Source of the DNA: Oerskovia turbata
GTDB lineage: Bacteria > Actinomycetota > Actinomycetes > Actinomycetales > Cellulomonadaceae
NCBI RefSeq assembly: GCF_000718325.1
Contig: NZ_JOFV01000008.1
Location: forward strand, 186,001-250,000
Direction of reading: 5' to 3'
Length of the DNA: 64,000 bases
A program made the position numbers and the translations under genes. Of this stretch, positions 9,219 through 18,510 are shown piece after piece (position 1 is the stretch's first letter; each line of letters begins with the position of its first letter). A model generated the notes under the pieces. The model was not told the origin of the DNA, did no database searches, and saw only the letters and a list, made by a program, of their open reading frames with translations.

Positions 9219-10634
9219 ATGAGCCCGGCTCTCCCGGACGGCATCCCCGTGCCCGACGACGGCGCTCTCCCCGCGTGGGTGGGTGCGGGTCCGACCGGGG
9301 CGGGGTCGGACGACCACGCGGGTCGTGACTTCGGCGTGTACCTGCACGTGCCGTTCTGCACGGTGCGATGCGGCTACTGCGACTTCAACACGTACACGGC
9401 CTCCGAGCTGGGCGGTGGCGCGAGCCAGGCGTCCTACGCGGACACTGCGCTGCGGGAGATCGACCTCGCGGCGCGGGTCATGGAGCGTGCCGGGTTGGCC
9501 TCGCGCCCGGTCTCGACCGTGTTCGTGGGTGGCGGCACCCCGACGCTGCTGCCGGCGGGCGACCTGGGCCGCATGCTCGCGGGTGTGCGTGACGCGTGGG
9601 GCCTCGCCCCGGGCGCCGAGGTCACGACCGAGGCGAATCCCGACTCGGTGACCCCGGAGTCGCTCGCCGAGCTCGCGGCGGCGGGCTTCACGCGCGTCTC
9701 GTTCGGGATGCAGTCGGCGGTGCCGCGCGTGCTCGCGACGCTCGAGCGGACGCACGACCCGCGACGCATCCCCGACGTGGTGCGCTGGGCGCGTGAGGCG
9801 GGGCTCGCGGTCTCGCTCGACCTCATCTACGGGACGCCGGGCGAGAGCCTGGACGACTGGCGGACGAGCGTCGAAGCCGCGCTCGAGACGGGGGTCGACC
9901 ATGTGTCGGCGTACGCGCTCGTCGTGGAGCAGGGGACCAAGATGGCCGCGCAGGTGCGTCGCGGGGATCTCGCGCTGCCGAGCGAGGACGATCAGGCCGA
10001 GAAGTACGAGCTCGCGGACGAGCTGCTCACCGCGGCTGGGCTCGAGTGGTACGAGGTGAGCAACTGGGCGCGGCGGGCGCGGTCCGGCGACGGCTCGGCA
10101 CCGGGCGACGCCGTGCCGGACCCGGCGTTCGTGTGCCGTCACAACCTGGCGTACTGGCGTGGCGAGGACTGGTGGGGGATCGGCCCCGGGGCGCACTCGT
10201 ACATCGGAGGGGCCTCGAACCGTACAGGCGATCCGGAGGAATCCTCCGACGTCTCCGACACGGTGGGCGACGCTCCGGACGTCGCGTCCGACGACGCGGC
10301 CGCGCCTGCGCCGGGCGGCCGCGAGGGCGTGCGATGGTGGAACGTGAAGCACCCGCGGCGCTACGCGGCGTTGCTCGAGGCGGGCAGCAGCCCGGCGGCC
10401 GGACGAGAGCTCCTGACCGTCTCGGAGGCTCACCTCGAGCGCGTGATGCTCGGTGTGCGGCTGCGTGAGGGACTGGACCTGAGCGTCCTTACCGAGGTGG
10501 GTCGGCGCAACGTGGCCGGCATGGTCGCGGCGGGCCTCCTCGACGGAAGAGCGGCGATCCGGGGGCGCGGGGTGCTGACCCTGCGGGGACGGCTGCTGGC
10601 GGACACGGTGGTACGGGAGCTGACTGACGGGTGA
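9219..10634 (+). CDS. hemW: Radical SAM heme chaperone HemW
   Basis: Heme-binding radical SAM protein that hands heme to membrane cytochromes; long misannotated as oxygen-independent coproporphyrinogen oxidase. The HemW-type cluster motif is FCTVRCGYCDFNTYT near residue 46, followed by GGGTPTLLP and a C-terminal HemN domain. An insertion of about 30 acidic/alanine residues (after GGASNRTGDPEES, near residue 330) is unusual and probably a surface loop. It is close downstream of lepA, as in many Gram-positives. The stop overlaps the next start (GTGA), so it is translationally coupled to the acyltransferase. Confidence 0.93.
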   Translation: MSPALPDGIPVPDDGALPAWVGAGPTGAGSDDHAGRDFGVYLHVPFCTVRCGYCDFNTYTASELGGGASQASYADTALREIDLAARVMERAGLASRPVSTVFVGGGTPTLLPAGDLGRMLAGVRDAWGLAPGAEVTTEANPDSVTPESLAELAAAGFTRVSFGMQSAVPRVLATLERTHDPRRIPDVVRWAREAGLAVSLDLIYGTPGESLDDWRTSVEAALETGVDHVSAYALVVEQGTKMAAQVRRGDLALPSEDDQAEKYELADELLTAAGLEWYEVSNWARRARSGDGSAPGDAVPDPAFVCRHNLAYWRGEDWWGIGPGAHSYIGGASNRTGDPEESSDVSDTVGDAPDVASDDAAAPAPGGREGVRWWNVKHPRRYAALLEAGSSPAAGRELLTVSEAHLERVMLGVRLREGLDLSVLTEVGRRNVAGMVAAGLLDGRAAIRGRGVLTLRGRLLADTVVRELTDG

Positions 10635-12706
10635 CGACGGTAGGACAGTCGGCTCGGGCAGATGCCGGAGCGGCCAGGACGTCGACCGCGCACATCGACG
10701 TGTGGCAGCGGCTGCGACCTGCTGACCTCGACCTGGACTCGCCCGACAGGTCCCTCGTCGGGCCCCCGCCGGAGAGCCCCGCGGTTCCCGGTGGGCAACG
10801 TCCGTCGCGGCCCGTGCGTCCCACGGTCCGGTACCGGCGAATCGCCGGGCTCGACGGGCTGCGCGCGCTGGCCGTGCTCTCGGTCATGGTCTTCCACTTC
10901 GCCCCGCAGGTCCTCCCCGGCGGGTACGTGGGCGTCGACATCTTCTTCGTGCTCTCCGGGTTCCTCATCACGACGCTCCTGGTCCGCGAGTTCCGGGCGC
11001 GGCGGGCCGTGTCCCTGTCCCGGTTCTGGGTCCGACGAGCCCGCAGGCTCCTGCCCGCGCTGGGGCTGGTCGTGCTCGTGGGCACGGCCGCCGCAGGCCT
11101 GGTCGGCGGCGACCTGCTGGTGGGGATCGGTGCACAGGTGGCCGGGGCTGCCACGTTCACGAGCAACTGGGTCTACATCGCCCAGGGCAGCACGTACTCC
11201 GGGGGGCTGGCGCCCCAGATCTTCGCGAACCTGTGGTCGCTCGCCGTCGAGGAGCAGTTCTACCTGGTGTGGCCGCTCGTCGTCGTCGGGGTGCTCGCGC
11301 TGCGGATCACCCGGCGCAGGGCGCTGGTCCTGGCGGGGGTGCTCGCCGTGGTCTCCGCGGTCGCGATGGCTGTCCTCTACTCGCCCGGCACGGACCCGAC
11401 CCGGGTCTACTTCGGCACCGACACCCACCTGTTCGGTCTCATGATCGGTGCCTTCCTGGCGTTCTGGCACCTGCGCACGGGGCGTCCGACCCTGGTGCGG
11501 GAGTCTCCTCGGACGACGACGCGCAGGGGCGCGGTGCTCGTCGTGGGGGCGGGGATCGTGGGCGCGGTCGTCCTCGCGGTCGCGATGTTCTGGATGCCGT
11601 GGGACGACGACCTCACCTACCGCGGTGGCCTGTTCGGTGTGTCGCTCGCGACGGCCGGGGTCGTCAACCTCGTGCTGCACGCACCGGGCCTCGGCAAGCA
11701 GCTGGACCGGGGGCCGGTGGGCTGGGTCGGCGCGCGCTCGTACGGTCTGTACCTGTGGCACTGGCCCGTCTTCGTCCTGGCCGCAGCGCTCGCCGGAGGC
11801 GGCGGGCTGCACGCGAGCCCCGGCCCGTGGGTCGCGCTCGCCGCGACGGTCGTGACGGTCGGTGCGGCAGCGCTGTCGTACCGGTACGTCGAGCGTCCCG
11901 TCATGGGGCGAGGTCTCGGGGGGTACGTGCGGACCGTCGTGGCGTGGCTCCGCCGGGGGGCGTCGGGCCGCAACCCCTTGCCGGTCCGCGGGTGGCTCAC
12001 GGTCGGCGGGGTCGTGGTGGTCGTCGGGCTCGCGGTCACGGGCTTCGTGCGCGCCCCGGCGATGTCCTCGGTCGAGGCGCAGATCCGCGCGGGCGCGGAG
12101 GCCGCCGCGCTGACTCAGCAGCCCGGCGGTGGAGCGCCCGCGGCACCGGCTCCCGACGCGGCGCCCGTGCCCGCGGAGCCCGCGCCGGAGACCCCCGCCG
12201 TTGCCCCGACACCTCCACCCGGCGACCAGGTCACGATCATCGGGGACTCGGTCACGCTCGCGAGCGCGCCCGCGCTGACCGCGACGCTTCCGGGCGTGCT
12301 GATCGACGGTGCGGTGGCCCGGCAGATGAAGGACGCCGTCGACCTCGTCGATGCTGTCCGCGCGAACGGGAACCTCCGGCCCTACGTCGTGCTCTCGCTC
12401 GGCACGAACAGCACGGTCGATGCCGCGATGATGGACAGGGTCCTCGCCGCGATAGGTCCCGACCACTCGGTCGTGCTCGTCACGGGGTATGCCGACCGGT
12501 CGTGGGTGCCGGTCACGAACGCGGAGCTGGTCGGCGCGTCCCAGCGCTCCGGGAACGTCGTGGTCGCGGACTGGAGCGGTGCGATCTCGGCCCAGCCCGC
12601 GCTGCTCGGGCCCGACGGCGTGCACCCCACCTCCGAGGGGACGTCGCTCTACGCAGGGGTCGTCTCGGGTGGTCTCGCGCAGGCAGTCGCGCTCCGCGGT
12701 CCCTGA
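10631..12706 (+). CDS. OafA-type acyltransferase with SGNH domain
   Basis: Predicted to O-acylate a cell-wall or surface polysaccharide. The N-terminal acyltransferase-3 domain has about ten membrane segments; its opening GLDGLRALAVLSVMVFHF carries the conserved catalytic His, and GVDIFFVLSGFLITTLL follows. A Pro/Ala linker near residues 490-530 leads to an extracytoplasmic SGNH hydrolase-like domain with IIGDSVTLAS, SLGTNST and GVHPTSEG, so Ser, Asn, Asp and His are all present. The 691 residues are typical of OafA/PatB two-domain enzymes. GTG overlaps the hemW stop by four bases. The substrate is not readable from context. Confidence 0.9.
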   Translation: MTTVGQSARADAGAARTSTAHIDVWQRLRPADLDLDSPDRSLVGPPPESPAVPGGQRPSRPVRPTVRYRRIAGLDGLRALAVLSVMVFHFAPQVLPGGYVGVDIFFVLSGFLITTLLVREFRARRAVSLSRFWVRRARRLLPALGLVVLVGTAAAGLVGGDLLVGIGAQVAGAATFTSNWVYIAQGSTYSGGLAPQIFANLWSLAVEEQFYLVWPLVVVGVLALRITRRRALVLAGVLAVVSAVAMAVLYSPGTDPTRVYFGTDTHLFGLMIGAFLAFWHLRTGRPTLVRESPRTTTRRGAVLVVGAGIVGAVVLAVAMFWMPWDDDLTYRGGLFGVSLATAGVVNLVLHAPGLGKQLDRGPVGWVGARSYGLYLWHWPVFVLAAALAGGGGLHASPGPWVALAATVVTVGAAALSYRYVERPVMGRGLGGYVRTVVAWLRRGASGRNPLPVRGWLTVGGVVVVVGLAVTGFVRAPAMSSVEAQIRAGAEAAALTQQPGGGAPAAPAPDAAPVPAEPAPETPAVAPTPPPGDQVTIIGDSVTLASAPALTATLPGVLIDGAVARQMKDAVDLVDAVRANGNLRPYVVLSLGTNSTVDAAMMDRVLAAIGPDHSVVLVTGYADRSWVPVTNAELVGASQRSGNVVVADWSGAISAQPALLGPDGVHPTSEGTSLYAGVVSGGLAQAVALRGP

Positions 12707-12867
12707 CGCCTCGACGGTGTCTGCCTGAGGGGGCGCCGTGCGTGCCGTGCTTCCTGTGGCAGGAAGGGCCCGTACGCCCCATCGTGGAGGGTGATCTGTG
12801 AAATGTTCGATCGTCACAGTCCGTTCACAGTGTGGCTTGCCGCACCCCGACGACCCGAGGGATCACG

Positions 12868-13887
12868 ATGAGCGACAACACCGCAGGCGGGCCGCCGCCG
12901 GAAGAGAACGAGCCGACCCCGCAGAACCCCGCTGCGAGCACGCCGGACCCCGGTGGCGCCGCGCAGCCGCCCTCCGAGCCGGTGCCGCCGAGCGAGCCGC
13001 CGGTCACCCCGCCCACGCAGCCCCCGGCTCAGCCGACACCGCCCGCCCAGCCGACACCGCCCGCCCAGCCGACGCCCCCGGGCGCGCCCCCGTACGGCGC
13101 ACCGACCCCACCGCCGGTTGCGCAGGCCTACGGTGCTCCTTCAGGTGGGCAGCAGCCTCCGTACCCGCCGCCCGCCGGGGCCTACCCGCCGCCCGGCCAG
13201 CCGGCGTACGCGGGCGCCCCGGCGTTCTCGGTGGGTGACGCGATCGGCTTCGGGTGGAAGAAGTTCTGGGCCAACCCGGGGCCGTGGATCCTCGCGGCCC
13301 TGATCTTCCTGGTGGTCAACGCGATCTTCAGCTGGATCTCCGGCGGCTTCGACAACTTCACGGACTACCGCACCGACGGGTTCTCGGACACCGACATGGC
13401 CGAGGCGCTCGGGCTGAGCTTCGTCAGCATCCTGCTGACGATCGTCGGCGTGATCATCAGCTATCTGATCGCCGCGTTCTACTCCCGGGGTGCTCTCGAC
13501 GAGACGCAGGGGCGCAAGCCCGACGTCTCGGCGTTCTTCCGGATCACCAACGTGGGCAACGTCCTGCTGGCCGCGTTCCTCGTGGCCGTCATGACGATCG
13601 TCGGTGTGATCCTGTGCGTCCTGCCCGGCATCGCGGTCATGATCTTCTCGGCCTTCGTCTACTACTTCACCCTCGACAAGGAGCAGGACGCGATCACCGC
13701 GATCAAGTCGAGCTGGTCGCTCGTCGCGAAGAACTTCGGGTCGGTCTTCCTGCTGCTCCTGGCGCTTTTCGGGATCAACATCCTGGGCTTCCTGGTCTGC
13801 TTCGTCGGCCTGCTGGTCACGATCCCGCTGTCCTACATCGCGGTCGCGTACGCGTACCGCCGTCTGGTGGACGAGCAGCCCGTCTGA
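12868..13887 (+). CDS. Proline-rich multi-pass membrane protein
   Basis: Function unknown. The first 110 residues are a Pro/Gln/Thr-rich, probably disordered cytosolic region with PAQPTP repeats. From about residue 120 (VGDAIGFGWKKFWANPGPWI) come about five to six membrane segments, a layout shared with actinobacterial proteins resembling glycerophosphodiesterase membrane domains but with no enzyme motif. ATG at 12868 is chosen over a GTG at 12832 because GAGGGA lies seven bases before it. Followed by a strong hairpin terminator. A similar but smaller Gln/Gly-rich membrane protein follows at 14125, so the two may work in the same envelope process. Confidence 0.75.
   Translation: MSDNTAGGPPPEENEPTPQNPAASTPDPGGAAQPPSEPVPPSEPPVTPPTQPPAQPTPPAQPTPPAQPTPPGAPPYGAPTPPPVAQAYGAPSGGQQPPYPPPAGAYPPPGQPAYAGAPAFSVGDAIGFGWKKFWANPGPWILAALIFLVVNAIFSWISGGFDNFTDYRTDGFSDTDMAEALGLSFVSILLTIVGVIISYLIAAFYSRGALDETQGRKPDVSAFFRITNVGNVLLAAFLVAVMTIVGVILCVLPGIAVMIFSAFVYYFTLDKEQDAITAIKSSWSLVAKNFGSVFLLLLALFGINILGFLVCFVGLLVTIPLSYIAVAYAYRRLVDEQPV
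13030..13080 (+). repeat. 18-bp tandem repeat coding for PAQPTP
   Basis: Two exact 18-base units beginning CAGCCGACACCGCCC, at 13030 and 13048, and a third partial, diverged unit from 13066. The repeat is in frame and lies inside the proline-rich N-terminus, so unit number can change without breaking the gene. Confidence 0.8.
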
Positions 13888-13903
13888 TCTCCGCACCTCT
13901 CCC

Positions 13904-13956
13904 GGCGACGGGCTGTTCCGCACCCCCACCCCGGGTGTGCGGGACGGCCCGTCGCC
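13904..13956 (+). terminator. Hairpin terminator
   Basis: GGCGACGGGC at 13904 pairs with GCCCGTCGCC at 13947-13956, with further inner pairing (TCCGCAC with GTGCGGGA). It lies 17 bases after the stop of the proline-rich membrane protein. Confidence 0.7.
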
Positions 13957-14124
13957 GTGCGTCCACGGGACCGTGCCGGGGAACGTGACGGGTGCGCGCC
14001 GGGTGCGCGCCGGGTGAACCGCCCGGTCGGGGCACGGACGCGGTGGCCGCGGGCGTGCCGGACCCGCTAGCGTGGAGCGCCCGGTCCGTCCTGATCGGTC
14101 CGGTCCGTCCGTAGAGAGGCCCCG

Positions 14125-14676
14125 ATGAGCAGCCAGAACCCTTCCGACCAGGTCCCTGACTACGGGCAGTACGTGCCCCCGACGGATCAGCACGGCACGC
14201 CGGGCGGCCAGCCCGGTCAGCAGGGGTGGGCAGGTCAGCAGGCTCCGTACGGCCCTCCTGCAGGGCAGCAGGGGCAGCACGCGCCCCAGGGCCAGTACCC
14301 GCCGCCGGGCTACCAGGGCCACCAGGGCCACCAGGGTGGTCCCGCCGCCCCGCTGTCGCCCGCCGACACCAAGACCTGGGCGAGCCTGTCCCACCTCCTG
14401 GGTGGGATCCTCGGGTTCCTCGCTCCGCTCGTGATCTGGCTCGTCTTCCGCGAACGCAGTCACGTCGTGGACGTCGAGGCGAAGAAGGCGCTCAACTTCC
14501 AGATCCCCGTGGCCCTCGTCCTGCTCGCCGCGAGCTGGGTGCTCCCGGGCTTCCTGTCGGGGCTGGTGGTCTTCGGTGTCTGGGTGGCGTCGCTCGTGCT
14601 CGGCATCATCGCGTTCCAGGCCGTCAGCAACGGCCGTCCGGCGAGCTACCCGATCGACGTGAAGATCGTGAAGTAG
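14125..14676 (+). CDS. DUF4870 (Tic20-like) membrane protein
   Basis: 183 residues: a Gln/Gly/Pro-rich N-terminus of about 85 residues with GHQ repeats, then the DUF4870 domain (TKTWASLSHLLGGILGF, then VDVEAKKALNFQIPVALVLL) with three to four membrane segments and the short tail PIDVKIVK. This family is widespread in actinobacteria and of unknown function, with remote likeness to Tic20. The charged AKKALNFQ segment is its most conserved part and is intact. It has its own terminator at 14694. Confidence 0.88.
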   Translation: MSSQNPSDQVPDYGQYVPPTDQHGTPGGQPGQQGWAGQQAPYGPPAGQQGQHAPQGQYPPPGYQGHQGHQGGPAAPLSPADTKTWASLSHLLGGILGFLAPLVIWLVFRERSHVVDVEAKKALNFQIPVALVLLAASWVLPGFLSGLVVFGVWVASLVLGIIAFQAVSNGRPASYPIDVKIVK

Positions 14677-14693
14677 CCCGGACCACGGCACGT

Positions 14694-14735
14694 CGAGAGG
14701 GGACGTCCCAGGCAGACCTGGAACGCCCCCTCTCG
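14694..14735. terminator. Bidirectional terminator
   Basis: CGAGAGGGG at 14694 pairs with the CCCCTCTCG ending at 14735, with further partial pairing inside. It lies between the convergent DUF4870 and DUF3097 genes. Confidence 0.7.
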
Positions 14736-14781
14736 GCGCGTCACCGCGGGGCCTCTCAGCGCGTCACCGGGGGGCGGACCC

Positions 14782-15648
14782 TCAGTCGGCGGTCACGAAG
14801 TCGATGAGCTCCTCGACGCGCCCGAGCAGCGACGGCTCGAGGTCGGCGTAGGTGCGCACGGTCCCGAGGATGCGCTGCCAGCCGCGGGCGACGTCTGCCT
14901 GCTCGCTCGCCGGCCACCCGAGCTCGCGCAGGATGCCACGCTTCCACTCGGTGCCCCGCTCGATCACGGGCCACGCGTCGAGACCCACGCGCTCGGGCCG
15001 CACGGCTTGCCACACGTCGACGTAGGGGTGCCCCAGCACCATGACCGTGCCGGGGCGCACGCCGCGCAGGGCCTCCGCGACCAGGCGCGTCTCCTTGCTG
15101 CCGGGGACCAGGTGGTCCACCAGGACGCCCACCTTGCGCTCCGCCGTCGGGCCGAAGTCCTTGAGGGCCTCGCTGAGGTTGTCGACGCCCTCGAGCAGCT
15201 CGACGACGACCCCCTCGATGCGCAGGTCGTCACCCCACACCTTCTCGACGAGCTCGGCGTCGTGCTTGCCCTCGACCCAGATGCGGCTGCCGCGCGCGAC
15301 GCGTGCCCGGACGTTCGCGACCGCGCGCGAGCCCGACGCGGTGCGCGTCGGGGCGACGGGCGCTGTCGACGTCACGGGGGCGGTCAGCTCGACCGGCTCG
15401 CCGTCGACCCAGAAGCCCGGGCCGAGCGGGAAGGTGCGCGTGCGGCGGTCACGGTCCTCGAGGACGACGACGTGCATACCGCCGGACTTCTCGACCCGGA
15501 CCACGGCGCCGACCCAGCCGGTCTCGACGTCCTCGACGACGAGGCCGCGCTCGGCGGGCTGCGGGCGGGAGACCGGTCGCCGGCGGTGGGGGACCGGGGC
15601 GGGGGTCGCGCTGGACAGGACGTCGGAACCGTAGCGATCGAAGCTCAC
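14782..15648 (-). CDS. DUF3097 domain protein
   Basis: Conserved actinobacterial protein of unknown biochemical function. It has an N-terminal small beta domain (GWVGAVVRVEKSGGMHVVVL) and a C-terminal TOPRIM-like region with IWVEGKHDAELVEKVWGDDL, VGVLVDHLVPGSKE and VMVLGHPYVDVW. The E, HD and DH positions suggest metal and nucleic-acid handling, but this is inference. The start is taken at the GTG at 15648 (MSFDRYGSDVL, 288 residues), because TAGGGT lies seven bases before it; a GTG at 15657 overlaps that promoter box. Divergent from the MFS gene. Confidence 0.85.
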   Translation of the reverse strand: MSFDRYGSDVLSSATPAPVPHRRRPVSRPQPAERGLVVEDVETGWVGAVVRVEKSGGMHVVVLEDRDRRTRTFPLGPGFWVDGEPVELTAPVTSTAPVAPTRTASGSRAVANVRARVARGSRIWVEGKHDAELVEKVWGDDLRIEGVVVELLEGVDNLSEALKDFGPTAERKVGVLVDHLVPGSKETRLVAEALRGVRPGTVMVLGHPYVDVWQAVRPERVGLDAWPVIERGTEWKRGILRELGWPASEQADVARGWQRILGTVRTYADLEPSLLGRVEELIDFVTAD

Positions 15649-15655
15649 CGACGTC

Positions 15656-15661
15656 ACCCTA
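15656..15661 (-). promoter_or_regulatory. -10 box (TAGGGT) for leaderless DUF3097 transcript
   Basis: On the minus strand TAGGGT is followed by seven bases and the GTG at 15648. It fixes the start choice for the DUF3097 gene. Confidence 0.55.
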
Positions 15662-15793
15662 GGCGCTCGTGGCCGTCGCGCCCGGAAGGGGCGCGCGGTG
15701 GCGCGCGAGGTCGTCACGGACCGCTCCGGGGCGGGGCCCGCCACCGGCCAGGCTCGCCGGGTGCCGACGCACGTGCCGTGGTACGACTGGCCG

Positions 15794-17254
15794 GTGAGCA
15801 CTTCGACCGGTCCCGCCGCGCCCGACGCCCAGCGGTGGCGCGTCCTGGGGCTGTGCCTCGCCGTCGGGTTCATCACGATGCTCGACGTGTCGATCGTCAA
15901 CGTCGCGCTCCCGTCGATCGACAGGGCGCTCGACGCGGGCCCGACCGAGCTGCAGCTCATCGTCGCGGGCTACACCCTGGCGTTCGGGCTCGCGCTCGTC
16001 CCGGCCGGTCGCCTGGGCGACGCGGGCGGGCGCCGCACGCTGTTCATCGTCGGCCTCGTGGGCTTCGCCCTCACGAGCCTCGCAGCGGGTCTGGCGCCGA
16101 ACGACCAGTGGCTCGCGATCGCCCGGCTCCTGCAGGGCGTCAGCGCGGGCATGCTCAACCCGCAGGTCATCGGCCTCATCCAGCAGATGTTCTCCGGGTA
16201 CGAGCGTGGCAAGGCGTTCGGCATGTTCGGCGCGACGATCGGCGTGTCGACGGCGCTGGGGCCGCTCCTGGGCGGGGTGATCCTCCAGGTCGCGGGCGAG
16301 GAGAACGGGTGGCGGTGGATCTTCGGGATCAACGTCCCGATCATCGCGGTCGTGCTGCCCCTGGCGGTCAGGTTCCTGCCCGTGACGGTGCGCAGGCCCG
16401 GCCCGCGCAGGCTCGACCCCGTGGGCCTCGTCCTCATCGCGGTCGCGACCGTCGCGGTCATGCTGCCGTTCGTCACGACGTCGGGCCAGGACGACGACCC
16501 CGGGCGCTGGTGGTGGCTCGCGCTCGGCGCGGCCGCGGTCGTCGCAGCGGTGTTCTGGGAGCGTCGCTACCAGCGCACCACGGGCGCCCCGGTCCTGGAC
16601 CCGCGGGTCCTGTCGCTCACGTCGTTCCGCAACGGCACGCTGCTCGGAGTCACGTACTTCGCGGGGTTCACGGGGATCTTCCTCGTCGCGACGCTGTACC
16701 TCCAGAACGACCTGCAGTTCACACCGCTGCACGCTGGGCTCATCGGGATGCCGTTCGCGATCGCGTCGGGCGTGGCGTCGTGGCTCGCGGGCCGCGCGGT
16801 CGCGCGCTGGGGCCGTCCGCTCGTCGTCGCGGGTCTCGTGGTGGTGCTCGTCGGGCTCGGCGGCGTGATCCTCGCGATCCGTGCCACGGGGGACGACTCG
16901 TCGGCCGCAGGCTGGGGCATCGCCCTGACCATGATGGTCACGGGGATCGGCAGCGGGACCGTCATCTCCCCGAACCAGACCCTGACCCTGGCCCGCGTCC
17001 CGGTCGAGCTCGCGGGCGTCGCGGGCAGCATGCTCCAGCTCGGGCAGCGCGTGGGGTCGGCCATGGGCATCGCCGTGGTCCTCTCGACGTACTACTCGCT
17101 CAAGGCCGGTGGATCGACGGGAGCCGTCGCGGCGAGCACTGCGATGCTCATCACGGTCGCGCTGGTCGCGGTCTCGCTCGTGGTCGCGGTCGTGGACCTG
17201 CGGGCACGGCATGCGCAGGCCGCGCCCGAGGGCAAGGTGGCGTCCACGGCGTGA
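15794..17254 (+). CDS. MFS drug/proton antiporter, DHA2 (EmrB/QacA) type
   Basis: Predicted proton-driven exporter with about 14 membrane helices (486 residues). Motif A appears as GRLGDAGGRRTLF, the DHA2 motif near helix 1 as LDVSIVNVALPSI, and motif C as GPLLGGVI. The ligand is unknown; EmrB/QacA relatives export drugs and lipophilic cations. GTG at 15794 (MSTSTGPAAPDAQRW) places the start just before helix 1; an in-frame GTG at 15698 would add 32 residues overlapping the divergent promoter region. No regulator sits beside it. Confidence 0.88.
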   Translation: MSTSTGPAAPDAQRWRVLGLCLAVGFITMLDVSIVNVALPSIDRALDAGPTELQLIVAGYTLAFGLALVPAGRLGDAGGRRTLFIVGLVGFALTSLAAGLAPNDQWLAIARLLQGVSAGMLNPQVIGLIQQMFSGYERGKAFGMFGATIGVSTALGPLLGGVILQVAGEENGWRWIFGINVPIIAVVLPLAVRFLPVTVRRPGPRRLDPVGLVLIAVATVAVMLPFVTTSGQDDDPGRWWWLALGAAAVVAAVFWERRYQRTTGAPVLDPRVLSLTSFRNGTLLGVTYFAGFTGIFLVATLYLQNDLQFTPLHAGLIGMPFAIASGVASWLAGRAVARWGRPLVVAGLVVVLVGLGGVILAIRATGDDSSAAGWGIALTMMVTGIGSGTVISPNQTLTLARVPVELAGVAGSMLQLGQRVGSAMGIAVVLSTYYSLKAGGSTGAVAASTAMLITVALVAVSLVVAVVDLRARHAQAAPEGKVASTA

Positions 17255-17321
17255 GCGCCGCCGTCGGGAGGACCCCGTGACGACCCTGTGCACGTCGCGC
17301 CCCGAGCCTCCGGCGACCGCG

Positions 17322-17353
17322 TAGAATTAGCACTCGACGGTGGAGAGTGCGAG
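17322..17353 (+). promoter_or_regulatory. Promoter with CIRCE operator before hrcA
   Basis: TAGAAT at 17322-17327 is a good -10 box. The CIRCE element follows: TTAGCACTC at 17327-17335, nine bases, then GAGTGCGAG at 17345-17353 (consensus GAGTGCTAA, so the last three bases are imperfect). HrcA binds CIRCE, so hrcA-dnaJ is self-repressed and induced by heat. Confidence 0.9.
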
Positions 17354-17378
17354 AACGCGCGACGATCGGGAGGTGGCC

Positions 17379-18395
17379 ATGAGCGAGGAACGACGGCTCG
17401 ACGTGCTCCGTGCGATCGTCGAGGACTACGTCCTGACGAGGGAGCCGGTCGGTTCACGGGTCCTGGCCGAGAGGCACCGCCTGGGCGTGTCCCCGGCGAC
17501 GATCCGCAACGACATGGCCGCCCTCGAGGAGGACGGCTACATCGCCCAGCCCCACACCTCGGCCGGACGCATCCCCACGGACAAGGGCTACCGCCTGTTC
17601 GTGGACAGGCTCTCGACGGTCAAGCCCCTGTCCTCGCCCGAGCGGCGGGCGATCGAGACGTTCCTGTCGGAGGCCGTGGACCTCGATGACGTCGTGGCCC
17701 GCGCGGGGCGTCTGCTCGCGCAGCTCACGGGCCAGGTCGCCGTGGTGCAGTACCCGTCTCTGCGTCGGTCGGGCCTGCGGCACCTCGAGCTCGTGCCCGT
17801 CGGCGACCGGCGGCTGCTCGTGGTCATCATCACGGACACGGGCCGCGTCGAGCAGCGCACCCTCGAGGTCGCGCAGGCGCCGGACGAGGCCACGCTCGCG
17901 GAGGTGCGGGCCCGGCTCAACGCCGTCGCGGCGGGCAAGCGTCTCGCGGAGCTCGGCAAGGGCTTCGCGGACGTCGCGCAGGAGTTCCGCCCCGAGCACC
18001 AGGACCTCGCGCGCTCCCTCGCGCTGCTCGTCGAGGAGACGCTGGCCGAGGAGTCGGAGGAGCGCATCGTGCTCGCCGGCACCGCCAACCTGGCCCGGGT
18101 CGGCATGAGGTTCGAGCACGCGCTGCGACCGGTCCTCGAGGCGCTCGAGGAACAAGTCGTGCTGCTCGGGTTGTTGACCGAGATGGCCGCGGAGTCCGGG
18201 GTGAGCGTGCGCATCGGTCACGAGACGCAGCTCGAAGGCCTCGTGGAAACGTCGGTCGTGACGAGCGGATACGGTAACGAGGGGGACTCGGTCGCGCTGA
18301 TCGGCTCGATCGGACCGACCCGTATGGACTACCCCGGGACGATCGCCTCGGTCCGCGCGGTCGCGCGCTACCTGTCGCGCGTCCTGACCACATGA
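17379..18395 (+). CDS. hrcA: Heat-inducible transcription repressor HrcA
   Basis: Repressor of the CIRCE heat-shock regulon, whose folding depends on GroEL in other bacteria. The 338 residues start with a winged-helix domain ([20 protein letters not shown], then [19 protein letters not shown]) followed by [17 protein letters not shown] and the GAF-like dimerization domain. ATG at 17379 is chosen because GGGAGG lies six bases upstream; the in-frame codon at 17340 falls inside the CIRCE spacer. It precedes dnaJ, as in most actinobacteria. Confidence 0.97.
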   Translation: MSEERRLDVLRAIVEDYVLTREPVGSRVLAERHRLGVSPATIRNDMAALEEDGYIAQPHTSAGRIPTDKGYRLFVDRLSTVKPLSSPERRAIETFLSEAVDLDDVVARAGRLLAQLTGQVAVVQYPSLRRSGLRHLELVPVGDRRLLVVIITDTGRVEQRTLEVAQAPDEATLAEVRARLNAVAAGKRLAELGKGFADVAQEFRPEHQDLARSLALLVEETLAEESEERIVLAGTANLARVGMRFEHALRPVLEALEEQVVLLGLLTEMAAESGVSVRIGHETQLEGLVETSVVTSGYGNEGDSVALIGSIGPTRMDYPGTIASVRAVARYLSRVLTT

Positions 18396-18510
18396 GTTCA
18401 GTTCTTGTGCCGGCGGGTGCCGCACGGGTCCTCGGGCCCTGGTCGTCACCGCACGGTGTTGTCGGAAGCCGCCGGTCCCCGGATCGGCGTGCGCGAGTAG
18501 AGAGTGACCT

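Noticed and set aside
12790..12840. CRP-like site TGTGA...TCACA before the proline-rich membrane gene
   Set aside because: Half-sites are present (CTGTGAAA and GTCACAG), but their spacing is too long for a CRP/GlxR site.
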